NCBI GenBank assembly: GCA_021234155.1
Contig: JAJEKV010000014.1
Coordinates: 15,970,872-16,034,871 of the forward strand
Source: Isoetes taiwanensis
Taxonomy: Eukaryota > Streptophyta > Lycopodiopsida > Isoetales > Isoetaceae
Direction: 5' to 3'
Length of the DNA stretch: 64,000 nucleotides
This document shows positions 1 through 12,932 of the stretch, piece by piece; the stretch's first letter is position 1; each line of letters opens with the position of its first letter. Under the pieces are notes generated by a model. The model was not told the origin of the DNA. It saw only the letters and a list, made by a program, of their open reading frames with translations, and did not search any database. The translations under genes were made by a program, and so were the position numbers.

Positions 1-23
1 CACAGAAGAGATCCCATGCTTAC

Positions 24-3000
24 CTCCCTTTCTTCCAAAAACATTTTTGCAACCATTGCATCTGCACCCATCAGAGCAGCCAACACCAGCCTGAAGCAGG
101 AAATAAGATGAGCATTACATGTGGCCAACAAGAATCTGAGATACATTTTTAGTACCTGATAGCATTCGCAGTACTTTTTAAGGCATAGGGATTTCCTGCA
201 GTTGCATCCATGTTTATGCCTGGCCGACGAAGATGTGTCGATGCTCTCATCCTGCTAAGACCATGTAAGCAATGAAATTGTTACCAACAAGACACGAACA
301 TAACACATTTAGGGTGCCTGAGACACCATGCCTTACATGGGCCCTTGGTATCTGATAAAAGGATCCACATAATGCTAGTTATTGTATGCAGTAGGATTGC
401 CTGTATTGTAATTCATACATATATTTCACCATAAAAGATTTTACATGGTTGGTATTACTAGTATTGATACATAATGGACTAGGTGTTAAATTTATTGATA
501 CTTCATGTGATACTCATAAGCACGAGATCTATATATCATTAGGCATGAATAGATTGCTGTGAAAAACAGATATTGCCACAGACTTGCAGCTCCATGTGGT
601 CGAAATTCTGTGGGGTCTAAAATGGTGCCATTCCTCATTCACATTTTTTATGCAAGCCATTGCCAGGATGAGGCCCCTAGAATTTTGACATCTTGCAACA
701 TCAAAGATGTCTATAAGGAGCGGTGCAGAGCCTAGCATCTACTCCAAGTTTGTTCAGGAAATCTTGATTGCATGCCAGATCAATATGTTTTATCGAAGTA
801 AACTCCATCAATGTTTATGCAGAAAATACCCGTTAACTGGGTATTGCACATATACCCAGTTAATTAATCTCTAGAAGGAAATATCGTTGCATAACATTTC
901 TTCTAGTCGGATATCAATGGCCACAATTCTACTTGTCATATTGAGGTTCAAATTTTGCTAACATGTCTAATGGTTAAATCCTTTTTTCAGAAGATTTTGC
1001 ATGAAAAGAACTGATTGCTTAGATTTGAGAACGCAGATCCTCATTCCACAAGTACAAATGCATCATAATCTTATTCGGAATCGTATTCAAGCTAGTACGT
1101 GCACAGTCCATTGTCGTAACTGACAAATGATGTGCCAGGAAAAAGGAATTTCAGCACAGTACCAACTGGCCTGATTGAATCTAAATTTGCAGGGCTGAGA
1201 AGCTCACCCTTGAGCATGTGGACTGACAGATCTCTGATATGTACACCATACTCGTGCAGCAAATTCCCCACAAGGAAATCAACTATTACATCCCCTTAAA
1301 CCTCACTCAATACCAAAAACAACCTTCATAACTCCTAGGTCTTTTCTTCTCAATTCTTAAAACCTCCGGTAAATTTTATGGCCATATTTCAGCTGCTTTA
1401 AGTGAATTGAGACAATCGAAGCTTATAGAATGCAACTTGTGTAAAATCCATTCACCTGGATATGTTGAAGATCCTCTCAATATATCCTCTCCTGAATCAT
1501 CTTATTTGCTCTAGTTCAAGCAATGAATAAAAATAAAGACAACAGATAAGAAGGATTGTACAAGCTCTCCTTTGCAGCTCCCATCTGATTGGCAGTTGCA
1601 TTGGTGCATACCATGGTCAGAAAAGAAGTTGGACTTGGGTTATTATTTATGGTATCCCATCATTAGAACCTACAAGACACTCACCTTAAATGGCAGATTT
1701 TTCTATTACACATCCTGAGTCTCCCACCAAACCTGATAGGATTTTCGATCTTGTACCAAGCATGGCGCAATGAAAAAACTCAATCTAGCTCACACTGCCC
1801 TTTACGGTAAGCGCAATCACACGCACATCATTTGTCTATATAAGCCATGGCACAGTTAGGGGGCACATTAGACACATGGCCTTGTTGGATTGATGACGCA
1901 ATGTAAAGGAACTACTTACATGCAATGTAGCTGCAAAGGCTACACCCCCTTATCCATACTAATGCTCACAAGTTAAATTTCAGGATGTGCTCGTGTACTT
2001 CAGTATGGATCCCAAATATTGGTTTGACACCACCAGCCAAAGAACGGAGTTTGAAAGAGCCAATGGATTCCAAATGAGCAGTGACCATTACTTGAATCTT
2101 TAAGCAGGGCATAACTATTAAAGCTGGTTCAACATAAATTAAGCCCCAGGGATGACGGTCCAAAAGAACTCCTTACAAGTATTCTCAATGTCATTGTCCT
2201 CCAACAACTGAGACAGGTCGGGTGACCAGACCCAAAATTTACCACTCACAAATGCTGTGCGAGCTATGCAATATTTGCATGTATAATATTCTACAAAATA
2301 CAAGGCAGATTTTATTGCTTCTTTATGTATGCAGACCTCTATCAGATATATATGCACTATAATATAGTCAGATGCAGAATATAGGTCTGGTCTCTCCACT
2401 CAGATGTAGATAATACCCTTGAAGGAAAACTAGAACCAAAAAGCAATGGTCATATTGAGAGTATTTAATTGCTGGCTTCTAAAAGGTTAAAATGAGCATA
2501 GAGGGAATTTACAAGTGTTGCTTCGCTAAGAAAGTGAGGACCCAAAGACAGGTTTTCTAGCTGTGGCTTATTGTTTAGCAGGAAATGCCTACAGTCTGTA
2601 AAATTTTGGTGGGCAAATGTGAACAGCTATAATGTGCATACCTGTAATGCTTATTTTAGGCATGCATAAGATATTTATGTTTCTCTTGTACATTTATATG
2701 TAATCAATCATGGTACAGTTTGTACCAAGTAGAGCACTGAAAAGTGCGAGATGGCAAAAGAATTTATAAAATTACCATCTCTGGAGTATGATCTTCAGTA
2801 TGAACAATCTTTGGTGCAAATGCAAGAGGATTTCGAGATTCTATCTGTTGCCGCACTCCGAGAATTGTTGCTTTATATTCAGGCTTGTTATTGCAGTCAT
2901 AACACATACAAGAGTCCATACAGTACACTCCAGCTGCAAAGCACTCGCAGTAACTGTAAAAGACAAATGCATAAGTACTATTTTAAACTATCTGGAGAAA

Positions 3001-4214
3001 CATTTGGTGCCATTTTAAAGAGAAAAACATCCAGCCATGTTTCTTCATTTCAAGGACTGTGAAAACAAGAGGTTTACTTTGAAAGAGAAGAATAATAGGG
3101 AAGTCATATTATAAGGTGATGACCAATCAATAAATTCATATTTCTTTCTATCTATCTATATTACTGATTAGCAAAGGCATACAGGAATACAATCCTGCAT
3201 AAAAGTTCCTAAGAATGCTGGGTTGAATATCAATAATGAAAAGTAAAAGTTCTAAATTTATGCTGGCATTCTTTTTGGGGTGAGTTTGCATTTTCAACTG
3301 TCAAATAGAAGAAGTAACGATAGTTTAGTTTACACTTACAGCTTAAGACATTTAGATTTTTTGCAATTGCAACGCTTGCACCTGCCATCTGTACTTCCAG
3401 CAGTGGTTAACGGCTTTCTGTTCATTCATACATTTCAATTATGTAGTGCAATGATGCTTTGGAAAAAAAAAGGAAAACTAACGGCTCTGGAAACGGAATA
3501 CCTTCTTTTCTTTGGACTATATTGGATGGTACCACTATCTTCCTCTTCAGAATCTAAGAGCCTTTTCTTCCCTATCAGGTGAACTCTCTTTCCTGGTTCA
3601 CTTTCTTCCACTGGCTGTATTCCAACAGTTACAGATTGATAACGTGTTGTGGATTGAAACAACCCAAAATGATTGCTTCCTGTGCCTTGCACCTCCTGAC
3701 AATCAGTCTTTGTCTTTTCTACAACAGAAACAAATACTCCTCTTCCTGCACTTTGAGCAGAATCAAGGACAATGGTGGCTGACTTGTCATTTGAATTCAA
3801 TGACTGGGGAAAACAAGTAACTCTCTTTGTTGATGCCAATGTCCCTACCCTGCCACTAAGACTATTCAGATGCAACCCAATGCCAGAAAGTATTCTAGGA
3901 GATTTTCGAGGTGATCTTCGAGGTTGTGGATTCTGGTGTCGAGTTGGAGAACTATTATTAAAACCATGTGTTGATTTACTTGGTCTAGAACTTGGTCTAG
4001 AGCTTGCCGATACAGCATGCTCTTTATTCATAGGATTAGAATAGGCACCTCCATTTGTATATTTCAAGCTAGTACAAGCTCGCAATGCTTTACCATTAGC
4101 GTCTCCAATGACTGGGAAAGGTGCACTAGGTATATCTTCATTTACATTGTTCGAATCTAGTTCAGATGCATTGAAATCTAGACATCTGCGATACTGACCA
4201 CGTTGTTCAGCCAT
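24..4214 (-). CDS. TSO1/tesmin-like CXC-domain (CPP family) transcription regulator, partial, multi-exon
   Basis: CPP/TSO1-like proteins are nuclear DNA-binding regulators of cell division and reproductive development with two cysteine-rich CXC repeats. Exons that splice in frame on the minus strand: 4214-3502 (N-terminal region with RRCLDF and [12 protein letters not shown], both typical of TSO1-like proteins, ending in a KKRR patch); 3417-3340 (first CXC repeat, [15 protein letters not shown]); 2953-2776 ([11 protein letters not shown], then [10 protein letters not shown]); 251-156 (second repeat, [19 protein letters not shown]); 90-24 ([21 protein letters not shown]). All junctions are GT-AG and phases match. 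The 2776-251 intron is about 2.5 kb. The ATG at 4214 lies just after two possible acceptors (exon start 4223 or 4218), so it is probably internal and 5' exons are missing. The 3' end lies beyond the window. All metal-binding cysteines I can check are present, so this looks functional. Confidence 0.9.
252..2775 (-). other. Long intron of the CXC-domain gene
   Basis: This stretch separates the exon ending PEM from the exon beginning DESIDTSS. Both borders are GT-AG and phase 0, and the joined protein matches the usual CPP spacer length. I see no further CXC coding or recognisable transposon in it. The short ORFs here have no family signature. Confidence 0.65.
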
Positions 4215-4223
4215 GTTTCTGAC

Positions 4224-5143
4224 CTAGGAAGAAAACTTGAACCCGTTAGAAGAGATATCGGAACAAATGCAAATGAAGAGAATATCTGAAATCCTGGATT
4301 GAAGCAAAATACCCTAAGTTTACCATTGATCCATTCACTTTGTTAGAAGCATTTTCAATAAACCAAATGGCAGAGCACGAGCTCAGATTGGTATTGCAAT
4401 GTTGCAAAACATAGGAATAAAATGTTGTGCTGTGTCCATTTTTACCGGATTAAACGCTAATGCCAGGCGAACAACGAGGTGGGCGTGTCTTGGAATGCCC
4501 AACTCAGGATGGCATTTGCGGGAACATAACGTGAATCTTTCAGCACCTCTATAACAGTCGAGTTTGAGGGACCCGTGAACACCTTGTGGATATGACAAGG
4601 GCATTCTATACCGAGTAAAAAAATAATAATAGACTTTTCGGGAAATCTTAAATGACCATCGTATATTACCGAGTACCTTTGATTATTGAGTTGTCTGGAG
4701 GGCCATCAACATACAAAAATTACAGGGGTGGCATGAGATCATACGTAAAGACAAGGTAGGCTCCATTCCATCCTCGAGCCAATTGCGCCTCGCCACGTGG
4801 TGTACTTTCTTTTCCAGGAATGTAACAAGCATTTTTGTTTTCCAGCCGGAACAAATTTAATAGATCTTTCTTGGTATGGTTCTTTTGCAAGCTGGCAGCA
4901 TGCTCGATTTTGGTGGAGACAAAGACTGGGAGAAGCCTTAATGCGATTTCAGCACTCTGTGTGTCTTGTGGATTCCTATTTTCGATTTCTGGATGGGGCA
5001 GTAGGCAACTACATCATGGTTTTAGATCATCAGCTAAGGCCAGGGTTGCTTGCGCTTCAATTATTTTGCTTTGGCCTCCTCCTGGTTTTATAGAGTTAGC
5101 CAAAATCTGCTTTGGGTCCCTCCTTCACTTGGGAAGTGGCCAA
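4224..5143. other. Upstream of the CXC gene, no recognised gene
   Basis: This probably contains 5' introns or upstream sequence of the CXC gene. I could not identify the missing N-terminal exons, a promoter or a repeat. It ends where the retroelement LTR begins (TGTGACG at 5144). Confidence 0.4.
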
Positions 5144-6260
5144 TGTGACGCTCCTAGAATCTATAGGATGCTCCCATTGTACAAACACAAGAATTCCCCT
5201 CACGTGGCGACTACATCGCCATGGTCGGGCCCTCCGTCATACTCGGACCACTTGGGATGCCCAAGTGTCCGGGCAAGGAATACGGAGGTGTCATTCGTCC
5301 CACGTCCTCTATGGGAATCCTATACAGCGAAAGCGAACATACAAGTTAGCATACATCAACCATGCTCAAGATAATATACCACCACGAAGGGTGGCCCATC
5401 CATCATCATCAACGAACTGACAATACAACCTAAACATCATAAATAACCCATCATAGCAAGGGCGCTACCTGGGCTCAGACTCCATGGGGTCAACTGACGG
5501 TCAGGGTCTCAAGATATCAGCAGACAGAAGTATAACATGGCGTTGGCTGGCATAGGACAATGGCTAGGGTAGTCCATTCCATCCGCACGTCCTGTGCACA
5601 CTTTGCAGATAGGCTGAATCATGCTCGGACGTGGTTGTAGCCTTCCGGAGACGCAATCTCATGGATTCACCCTATGAGACTACTCCAAGTCCCATCTCCC
5701 TGAGTCCGATGAGGCAGGAAAGGGATGAATCCCCTCCAAAATCACAATAGTTCTATGGGTGTGCTAGAGGATACGTGCCACGAGGTGCACACGCATCCGT
5801 GCCCGACTTACCCCCCTCCCCCCCCAAATCTACGCAAAGTCTAAGATGTCCATATAGGCACATTTCCTGCGACCCAGGAGGTATCAGACCCATACCCGAC
5901 CCACACGCAGTGACCGACTATAAAGTCTAGCACACTGTAGGAGCCCTAGTAGCCACGCTCAGCAAGGCTCCGCCCCCACTTCACCAGTTGTGTCCATTAT
6001 TTGGTGCTGAACCACATCATAGCATCCACAGCCCGGTGATCTCTTGTGCACAAGCCGCAATTATTGGTAAGGGTTCTAGCTAGAAATATCTCTAGTTCTA
6101 GGAAGCTTTTAGGTATCTACCCTTCCCTTAACCCCCAATACACGGAAGGAGCAGAAAGAAAGAATATAAACACCATCGAAGTATCCATCATCATCATAAT
6201 ACATATAAAAGAGAATTTAACCATACCGTCTACTCAAAGACGTGTTAGCGGAAATACAAG
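5144..6260 (-). repeat. Truncated LTR of chromovirus element 1
   Basis: The segment begins TGTGACGCTCC and aligns block by block with the 7608-9182 LTR: shared GGGCCCTCC, a CTCAGACTC block, then TAGGGTAGTCCA(T/C)TCCATCCGC and TGTGCACACTTTGCAGA. It is shorter than its relative and runs into integrase C-terminal coding at 6272 with no polypurine tract. The U3 end and the 3' untranslated part are therefore lost. The right edge is approximate. Confidence 0.65.
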
Positions 6261-6271
6261 TTATCTAGAGA

Positions 6272-7607
6272 CTAACCAGTCTTCTGGATGGATCCATTAT
6301 CATGAAAAGCCTCCATTTGAGTTCGGCGGGTCTGCTTATATGCGCAATCAAGAAGGGCTTCAGGGACAATCACCAATTCATCCTCCGTCATCTCCAGAAG
6401 CATTGATGTATCAAGAATCTCTTCTAGATCAGGGTTATGCCTCTTGAGAAGACTGACATGGAAGACATAGATCTTCAGATGTGCGGGTAGATTCAATCGG
6501 TAGGCTTGAGCACCTATCCTCTCAGTTATCTCGAAAGGTCCCACCCATCTAGGTGCAAGCTTCTTACAATTGCCAATTTTAAGTTTGGTCTGGTTCACCT
6601 CAATCTTCAGCCATACGAAGTCACCAACCTGAAATTCTCGTGGTGTCCAATGCCGGTCGACAAGGCTCTTTTGCCGAGCTCTAGCAGCTAGCAAATATGC
6701 TCAAACTTCTTCAACTAGTACCTGCATATCTGTAAGCAATTGTTGAGATACTTCTACTTTGGAAACCGGGTTATGCCATGTGTCTGGAGTGAGGCATCGA
6801 TAACCATAATCAATCATAAAAGGAGATATCCTTGAAGACTCCTGTCTAGTGCTGTTATAGGCAAACTCCACCAAATGGATGTAATCTGCCCATTGGGATT
6901 GCTTGTTCCAGACATAGTTACGTAGCATATCTTCAATTATGCGATTGGTACGCTCTGTTTGGCCATCCGTCTGTGGGTGATAAGCGGTGCTCATAATAGT
7001 GCTGAAGAAATCCTTCCAGAATGCACTAACAAACTTAGGGTCCCGGTCCGATATAATGGTACGGGGCATCCCATGAAGGCGAAATACCTCCTTGGTGAAC
7101 AACAAGGCAGTAAGTATCCAATGCAGTGTCTGTAGTACGACATGGCAAAAAGTGTGCCATTTTGGAAAGCTTGTCGACCATCACCATTAAGGCATCGAAG
7201 CCCTTTAAAGTGCGCAGAAGCCCCATGATAAAATCCATGGTAATAACTTCCTATTTTGCATTAGGCACATCTAAGGGTTGCAATTCCCCTGGGATACGCA
7301 ACTGCTCTGCCTTTGTTTGCTGACATATTTAACATTGCTTAATATATCTGGCAATGTGTTTCTTCATCCTTGGCCAAAAATAGCTGGAGCGGATCTTAAA
7401 ATAGGTCTTTATAAATCCTGCATGCCCCACTATAGGACTGTTATGTGTATCATGGAGAATGAGTTTACGAGCTCCGGACGTCTCAGGAACATATAAGTTG
7501 TAATAAAGGAGATCACCCTCCCTTTTTTAGTGGCGGAAAGTCTCCCTCTCCTTATCTGTTCTGGCTTCTTTGGATAGACTTTGCCATATCTCCTGAAATT
7601 CTGGATC
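6272..7607 (-). pseudogene. Ty3/gypsy chromovirus integrase fragment (element 1)
   Basis: Integrase inserts the retroelement cDNA. On the minus strand the fragment reads the end of an RNase H-integrase spacer ([19 protein letters not shown]), the region of the zinc finger, the core (DFIMG, ISDRDPKF, QTERTNRI, i.e. the D-D-E triad) and the C-terminal GPFEIT domain ending near LLKRHNPDLEE. The frames are broken at about 7240, 7105-7035 and 6700, so it is dead. No chromodomain follows. The right edge is cut cleanly at 7607 by the LTR of element 2, so element 2 inserted into element 1. Confidence 0.85.
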
Positions 7608-9182
7608 TGTGACGTCCCCTACTCATATACGGTGCACTCACCGTATACAAGAGTTCATCCCCTATACTAGCTCCATGCTAATACAGGGCCCTCCACGTAT
7701 CACTGCAACCTTGAAGAGTTCCAGTGGGAAGAATGAAGGGGTCATTTTACCCTGTCTCCCTCAGGGCCTACCTAGCTGCGGAAGCGTATACATACATGTC
7801 AGTACAAACACATCAACATCACATGACCATCACGAAGGATGACTCACCACATATCTGCATAGACAAAGATCAACACATCACATATGGAGATCCTACCCAA
7901 GGCTCAGACTCAAGGGGATGACTGACGGCTTGGGACTCCAGAAGTCATTGCAGACAGAATTCATGGCAAATGTATTTGGCTGGCAGAAGAACATGGCTTA
8001 GGGTAGTCCACTCCATCCGCCCCTCCTGTGCACACTTTGCAGAGTAGGTTGAAAAAGTGTTGGGACTTGACTGTAGCCCGCCGGATGCATAGCCAAAGGG
8101 GCTATTCCTGGGTTTCATCTCCCCAGTTCCGATGGGGCAGGTAGGGACTGCTCCCACCAGAGGTTGGCATGCTGACTCAAGGTGACTAGAGGGCCACTGC
8201 CCGTACTCGACTGAACTCCATGGAAGGTGTCCACCACCCCAAGAGTGTCGAACCCATACAAAGCCCCCATGCAGTGGCAGAGCATTAGGTCTAGTTCACA
8301 ATAGTCCCCGATAGGCTTTACTACCAGAGGGACATGATCATGAGTCAGGACATGAACCTCCTTGTAAGCCAGTCTGGCCCCTTCACCCACAACCAGGTTT
8401 GGTTCTTGTACACAGACCGAATTTAATAGTGCATTAAAGAGGCTAACTAGGAGCATTGACTATTAGGCTTTTAAGGCCTCTACCCCCCTTCCCAATACAA
8501 TGATTCCACAGAGATCATCATCACATACATATCATAGAAGAACTAAAGAATAAGATTTAATCTAAATCACCGAGTTAGGTTCTTTAGTTATGGCTTGATA
8601 TTTAGGGATCTAGATGGCTGTTATGGGCAAATCAATAGGCTAAACTTACTTACTCTATGTCTGGGAGGCGGTTTAGACTATTGAATTGGCAAAATACCTG
8701 ATCTCTGGCTTGCTCCTCCTGGTCTGAACGCATCCATGCTGCAGAACTGCTCGAAGATGAAACTAGAAAGGGAAGTTGATGAGCTAGACTGCTCAGACAG
8801 ACTTCGGGAGTCAAGATTGGCTCTTGGAGCAAGCAAAACGGAGTTCTAGAAGGCTGTGGACGAAAATCGAAAGTTAGGGTTTCATATACCTTATATAGAC
8901 TAAGGGTTAGGGCTAGGGCTTCTATTATCCCTTGAGCATGTGGGATAAATGGGTGTGGCCCACTTGACTATATTAATTAAGTGGCTAAAGTGTACACATG
9001 GGTAAATGTGTACACATGAATAAATGTGCACATGAATAAATGTGCACACACTTGCAAGTTGCCCCCTAGGGTGCTACTTGCTTAGCTACACGTCGGCATA
9101 CACGTCAATCGAGATGGCGTGTATGCATGACATGGCAGTACAGTATACGTCCTGGGACCGTATACTGTGCTGGAACGTCACA
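7608..9182 (-). repeat. 3' LTR of element 2
   Basis: The LTR is 1,575 bp and bounded by TGTGACGT...ACGTCACA, an inverted terminal repeat of the TG...CA type. On the minus strand it directly follows the purine run AAGGTGGGGAGAA. A short hairpin (CAGTATACG...CGTATACTG) sits near its U3 start at about 9150-9170. A 1.1-kb relative lies at 5144-6260. Confidence 0.85.
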
Positions 9183-9195
9183 TTCTCCCCACCTT
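9183..9195 (-). other. Polypurine tract of element 2
   Basis: On the minus strand AAGGTGGGGAGAA abuts the first base of the 3' LTR. This is the expected plus-strand primer of a Ty3/gypsy element and it fixes the LTR edge. Confidence 0.75.
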
Positions 9196-10076
9196 GAAAT
9201 GATGTTGTCCGCAGTATCATGGGTCTCCCCACCTTGGGATCTTCTTGTCCTGCAACCAACTTGATGCATACAATTTATTATTATTACACTTACACAATTA
9301 TTAGAATTACACTAAGGTAATATTTTGGAACATTACTACGACATTACATTATCCCAATAACTTATCAATTCATAACTTCATTAAAGCAAGGTACTTATCA
9401 GCCTCACTTAATACAACATTTAAGTTTATCAAAAATTCAACAATTTCATATACACTTATCCTTCGAGGTACTCTTCATTCCTTGCAACACATTCCAACAA
9501 AACTTGTGTTGCAAGTCTTCGTAACTTGACCTCCTTGCCCTCCGGAGCGCTCTATTGGCCTGCAGGTCGACACTACGTTAGTATCATTTTAATTATTAAT
9601 AGAATTATGGTTATAAGGTAACCACCCATTTAATTAACTAAATGGACGCATGACTAATCTCCCGGCGTAGGAAGAGGATGCTTCTTCAATCGTGGCCGTG
9701 GAGACAGCGCCCTATAATGCCTAGGATGACACCCATGCCTACACCTTTAGTTGCCTTGGGCGTGAAGGATGGCGTCCTCCCCATATTTGGGCGTGAAGGA
9801 TCCTTCCCGTGGTAGGCATTGACTAGAGGTGCTTTCCTATCAATGCATGCCTGAATGACGTCTTATCTCTCGATGTCATCTACTTCCGTGAGATGGAAGT
9901 AGACTTTTTAATCTACCTTAAACTAATCCAAGCAGAACCGCGGTCACGCCTACAATGACATTACACCACGTCCTATAGATCACCGTAGTGGTCTCATCAT
10001 CTGTAACAATGCATGCAACCCATACATATAGCATAGCTTGCATGCGTAGATTAATCTTAACTATACATCAATTAAT
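9196..10076 (-). other. 3' untranslated region of element 2
   Basis: This is about 0.9 kb between the pol stop and the polypurine tract. It holds a second CTCCCCACCTTG block at 9226-9237 close to the one at the tract. No coding sequence was recognised. Confidence 0.55.
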
Positions 10077-12854
10077 CTAAACATGAATCGACATGCCTGA
10101 GCCGATTACTTCGGAGATGACCTTGCCGTCACATTGCTCCATGAACTGCGGGTACTGCCTTATCGGGTCCTTCTTAAGTACCCATGTCGCGTCTTCCACC
10201 GGCAAGTGTTTCCACTTGACCAAATATTGGAGAAACTCTGATCTCCTTGTTTTCTTGAAGGCTTTATCAAGAATCAACTCTGGGATTATCTCCAGCTGCT
10301 CTTCTGTCATTTCCAACAACGTTGGCGTGTCCAAGACTTCTTCTGGATTTGGAGTATGCTTCTTCAACAAACTCACGTGGAAGACTTTATGAATCTTTAG
10401 GTGTGCTGGCAGCTCTAACTTGTAGGATTGGTTACCTACTCTCTTGGCTATTCTGAAAGGGCCAGCCCACCTTGGAGCAAGCTTCTTACAATTTCCGATG
10501 CGGAGCTTCGCCTGCTTCACTTTGATCTTGAGCCAGACGTTGTCGCCAACCTGGAACTCTCTGACCGTTCGATGCTTGTCGGCGACGCTCTTTTGTCGAC
10601 TCCTTGCTGCAAGAAGATATCCTCGGACCTCTTCTATCAACTGCTGCATAACGGCCAACATTTCCTGCGAAACCTCTACCTTTGACACATGATTGTGCCA
10701 AATGTCTGGAGTTAGACATTGGTAGCCGTAGTTGATCATGAACGGCGACATCTGGGATGATTCCTGCTTGATGCTATTATAAGCGAACTCAACCAAGTGA
10801 ATATAATCTTCCCACTTACTCTGCTTGTTCCAGACATAATTTCTTAGCATATCTTCCAAGATTCTGTTGGTCCGTTCTGTTTGCCCATCCGTCTGACGAT
10901 GATAGACCGTGCTCATGAACAGCTTCGTCTGGATTGTCGCAAAAAGATCATGCCAAAAGGCACTCATGAACTTCGGGTCTCTGTCGGAGATGATCTCTCT
11001 TGGCATACCATGGAGCCTGAAGATTTCTTTGGTGAAGAGAGCCGCTGTATCTAAGGCTGTGTCGGTGGTCCTGCAAGGCACAAAGTGTGCCATCTTCGAC
11101 AACTTGTCGACCACAACCATCAGGGCATCTTTTCCTCTTGCTGTCCTCGGCAGCCCTGTTATGAAGTCCATACTGATGACTTCCCATTTAGCGTTTGGCA
11201 CCGCTAATGGTTCCAATGCTCCTGCAATTCAAAGCTGCTCTGCCTTCGTCTGCTGACACAGCTGACATTCTTTGATGTAGCGAGCTATCTGCTTCTTCAT
11301 CCCTGGCCAATAATAACTGCTGCGCACTTTGAAATATGTCTTCATAAATCCTGCGTGGCCAGCTATTGGACTATTGTGGGTGTCGTGAAGAATCAACTTC
11401 CTCACTCCCGAGGATTCAGGCACACACAACTTGTTCTTATGATACAAAAGGTTACCTTCCTTCTTAAAATTCTTGAAGGTCTCCCTCTCCTTATCTGTCC
11501 TTGCCTCCTTGCACAAGCTCGCCCACACTTCCTTGAAGTCTGCATCTGTCGGCAAGGTTTCTTCGATCTTCTTTCCGAAGTCGTTGGTGAGCGTCGAGAT
11601 TGCGTTGCAATGAACTCTTGTTGTCAGAGGATGCCTTAAAAGCGCATCTGCTACCACATTGAGCTTCCCCGGCTTATAAACTATATCAAAGTCATATTCT
11701 TCGAGGAACTCCATCCACCTTCGCTGCCTCAGGTTGAGATGGGGTTGCGTGAATATGTATTGGAGGCTCTGATGATCCGTGTCCAGCTGGAACTTCCTCC
11801 CCAACAGGTAGTGCCTCCAAATTCTTAGTGCTCTGACAACTGCAAGCAACTCTTGATCATGAGTCGGGTAGCGCGTTTCGGCGTCGTTCATCTTCCGAGA
11901 GTCATAAGCCACTACTCGCTCTTCCTGTATCAACACTGCACCTGTGGCAATCTTGCTTGCATCAGTCGCCACAAGTTTGTCCTTCTCTGGGTCTGGCAGG
12001 GTCAAGACGGGGGCGGTTGTCAAAGCTTCCTTCAACATCTCGAATCCTGCTTGGGCCTTCTTCTGCCAGTGATCTGCCCAATCTTTTACTTTTTTCGCCC
12101 TCGTCAAATCCGTTAGTGGGGCCGCTATTTTTGCAAAGTTCTTCACGAACTTCCTGTAATACCCTGCTAGGCCAAGAAAGCTTCTGACCTCGTGGATGTT
12201 CTTCGGCGCCGGCCACTGTATGACTGCTTCAATCTTGGCAAGATCCGTCGAAATCCCCTTCGATGAGATCACATGACCCAGATATTCTACTCTCTCCATT
12301 GCGAAGTGGCACTTCGACAACTTAGCGTACAACTAGTGCCTTCTTAGCTTCTCGAGCACTTTCCTTAGGTGTTGTACGTGTTCTTCCAGGGATCTACTAT
12401 ACACCAAAATATCATCAAAGAATACTATCACAAAAGTATCCAAAAACTCCCTGAAGATGTCGTTCATGAGTTTAATGAATGTTGCTGGAGCGTTTGACAA
12501 GCCAAACGGCATTACAGTGAACTCTTAATGCCCATACCTGGTCCTGAATACTGTTTTGTGGACGTCTTCTTCCTTAATCCTGATCTGGTGGTACCCCGAC
12601 CTCAGGTCTATCTTGGAGAAAACCTTCGCCCCTTGGAGCTGATCCATCAGGTCATCCGATCTGGGGAGTGCATACTTATTCTTGATGGTGTGCTTGTTCA
12701 GCTGCCTGTAATCTATGCACATCCTCAAGCTGCCATCCTTCTTCTTCACAAAAAGAATGGGTGCCCCAAATGGTGAGACGCTAGGTCTAATGAACCCTAG
12801 GTCAAGCAACTCCTGCAATTGCTTCTTCAACTCGGTCAGTTCTTGCGTCGTCAT
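10077..12854 (-). pseudogene. pol: Chromovirus pol: RT, RNase H, integrase, chromodomain (element 2)
   Basis: RT runs from 12854: [21 protein letters not shown], then [12 protein letters not shown] and FFDDI (the YxDD box, here F-DD). RNase H follows with [22 protein letters not shown] and DTDHQSL. Integrase has an HHCC finger (CQLCQ near 11240) and the D-D-E triad in MDFITG, ISDRDPKF and QTERTNR. A C-terminal chromodomain (YLVKWKHLPVEDATW near 10180) places it among chromoviruses, which use it to target chromatin. In-frame stops interrupt RT (TAA near 12527), the RT-RNase H join (TAG near 12333) and integrase (TGA near 11226). The last two fit C-to-T changes of CAG and CGA, the usual decay of methylated DNA. 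Confidence 0.92.
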
Positions 12855-12932
12855 CCTTTATGGAGCCTTGCTCGTCGGCTTCGTACCTGGTTCGAGTGCT
12901 ATCTCACACTCGACCCCCCTGTAAGGAGGAAT

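Noticed and set aside
2751-3062. Plus-strand frame at 2751-3062
   Set aside because: It is the antisense shadow of the CXC exon at 2776-2953.
4383-4604. Minus-strand frame upstream of the CXC gene as its missing N-terminus
   Set aside because: The sequence has none of the conserved N-terminal motifs of TSO1-like proteins and no convincing splice link to 4214.
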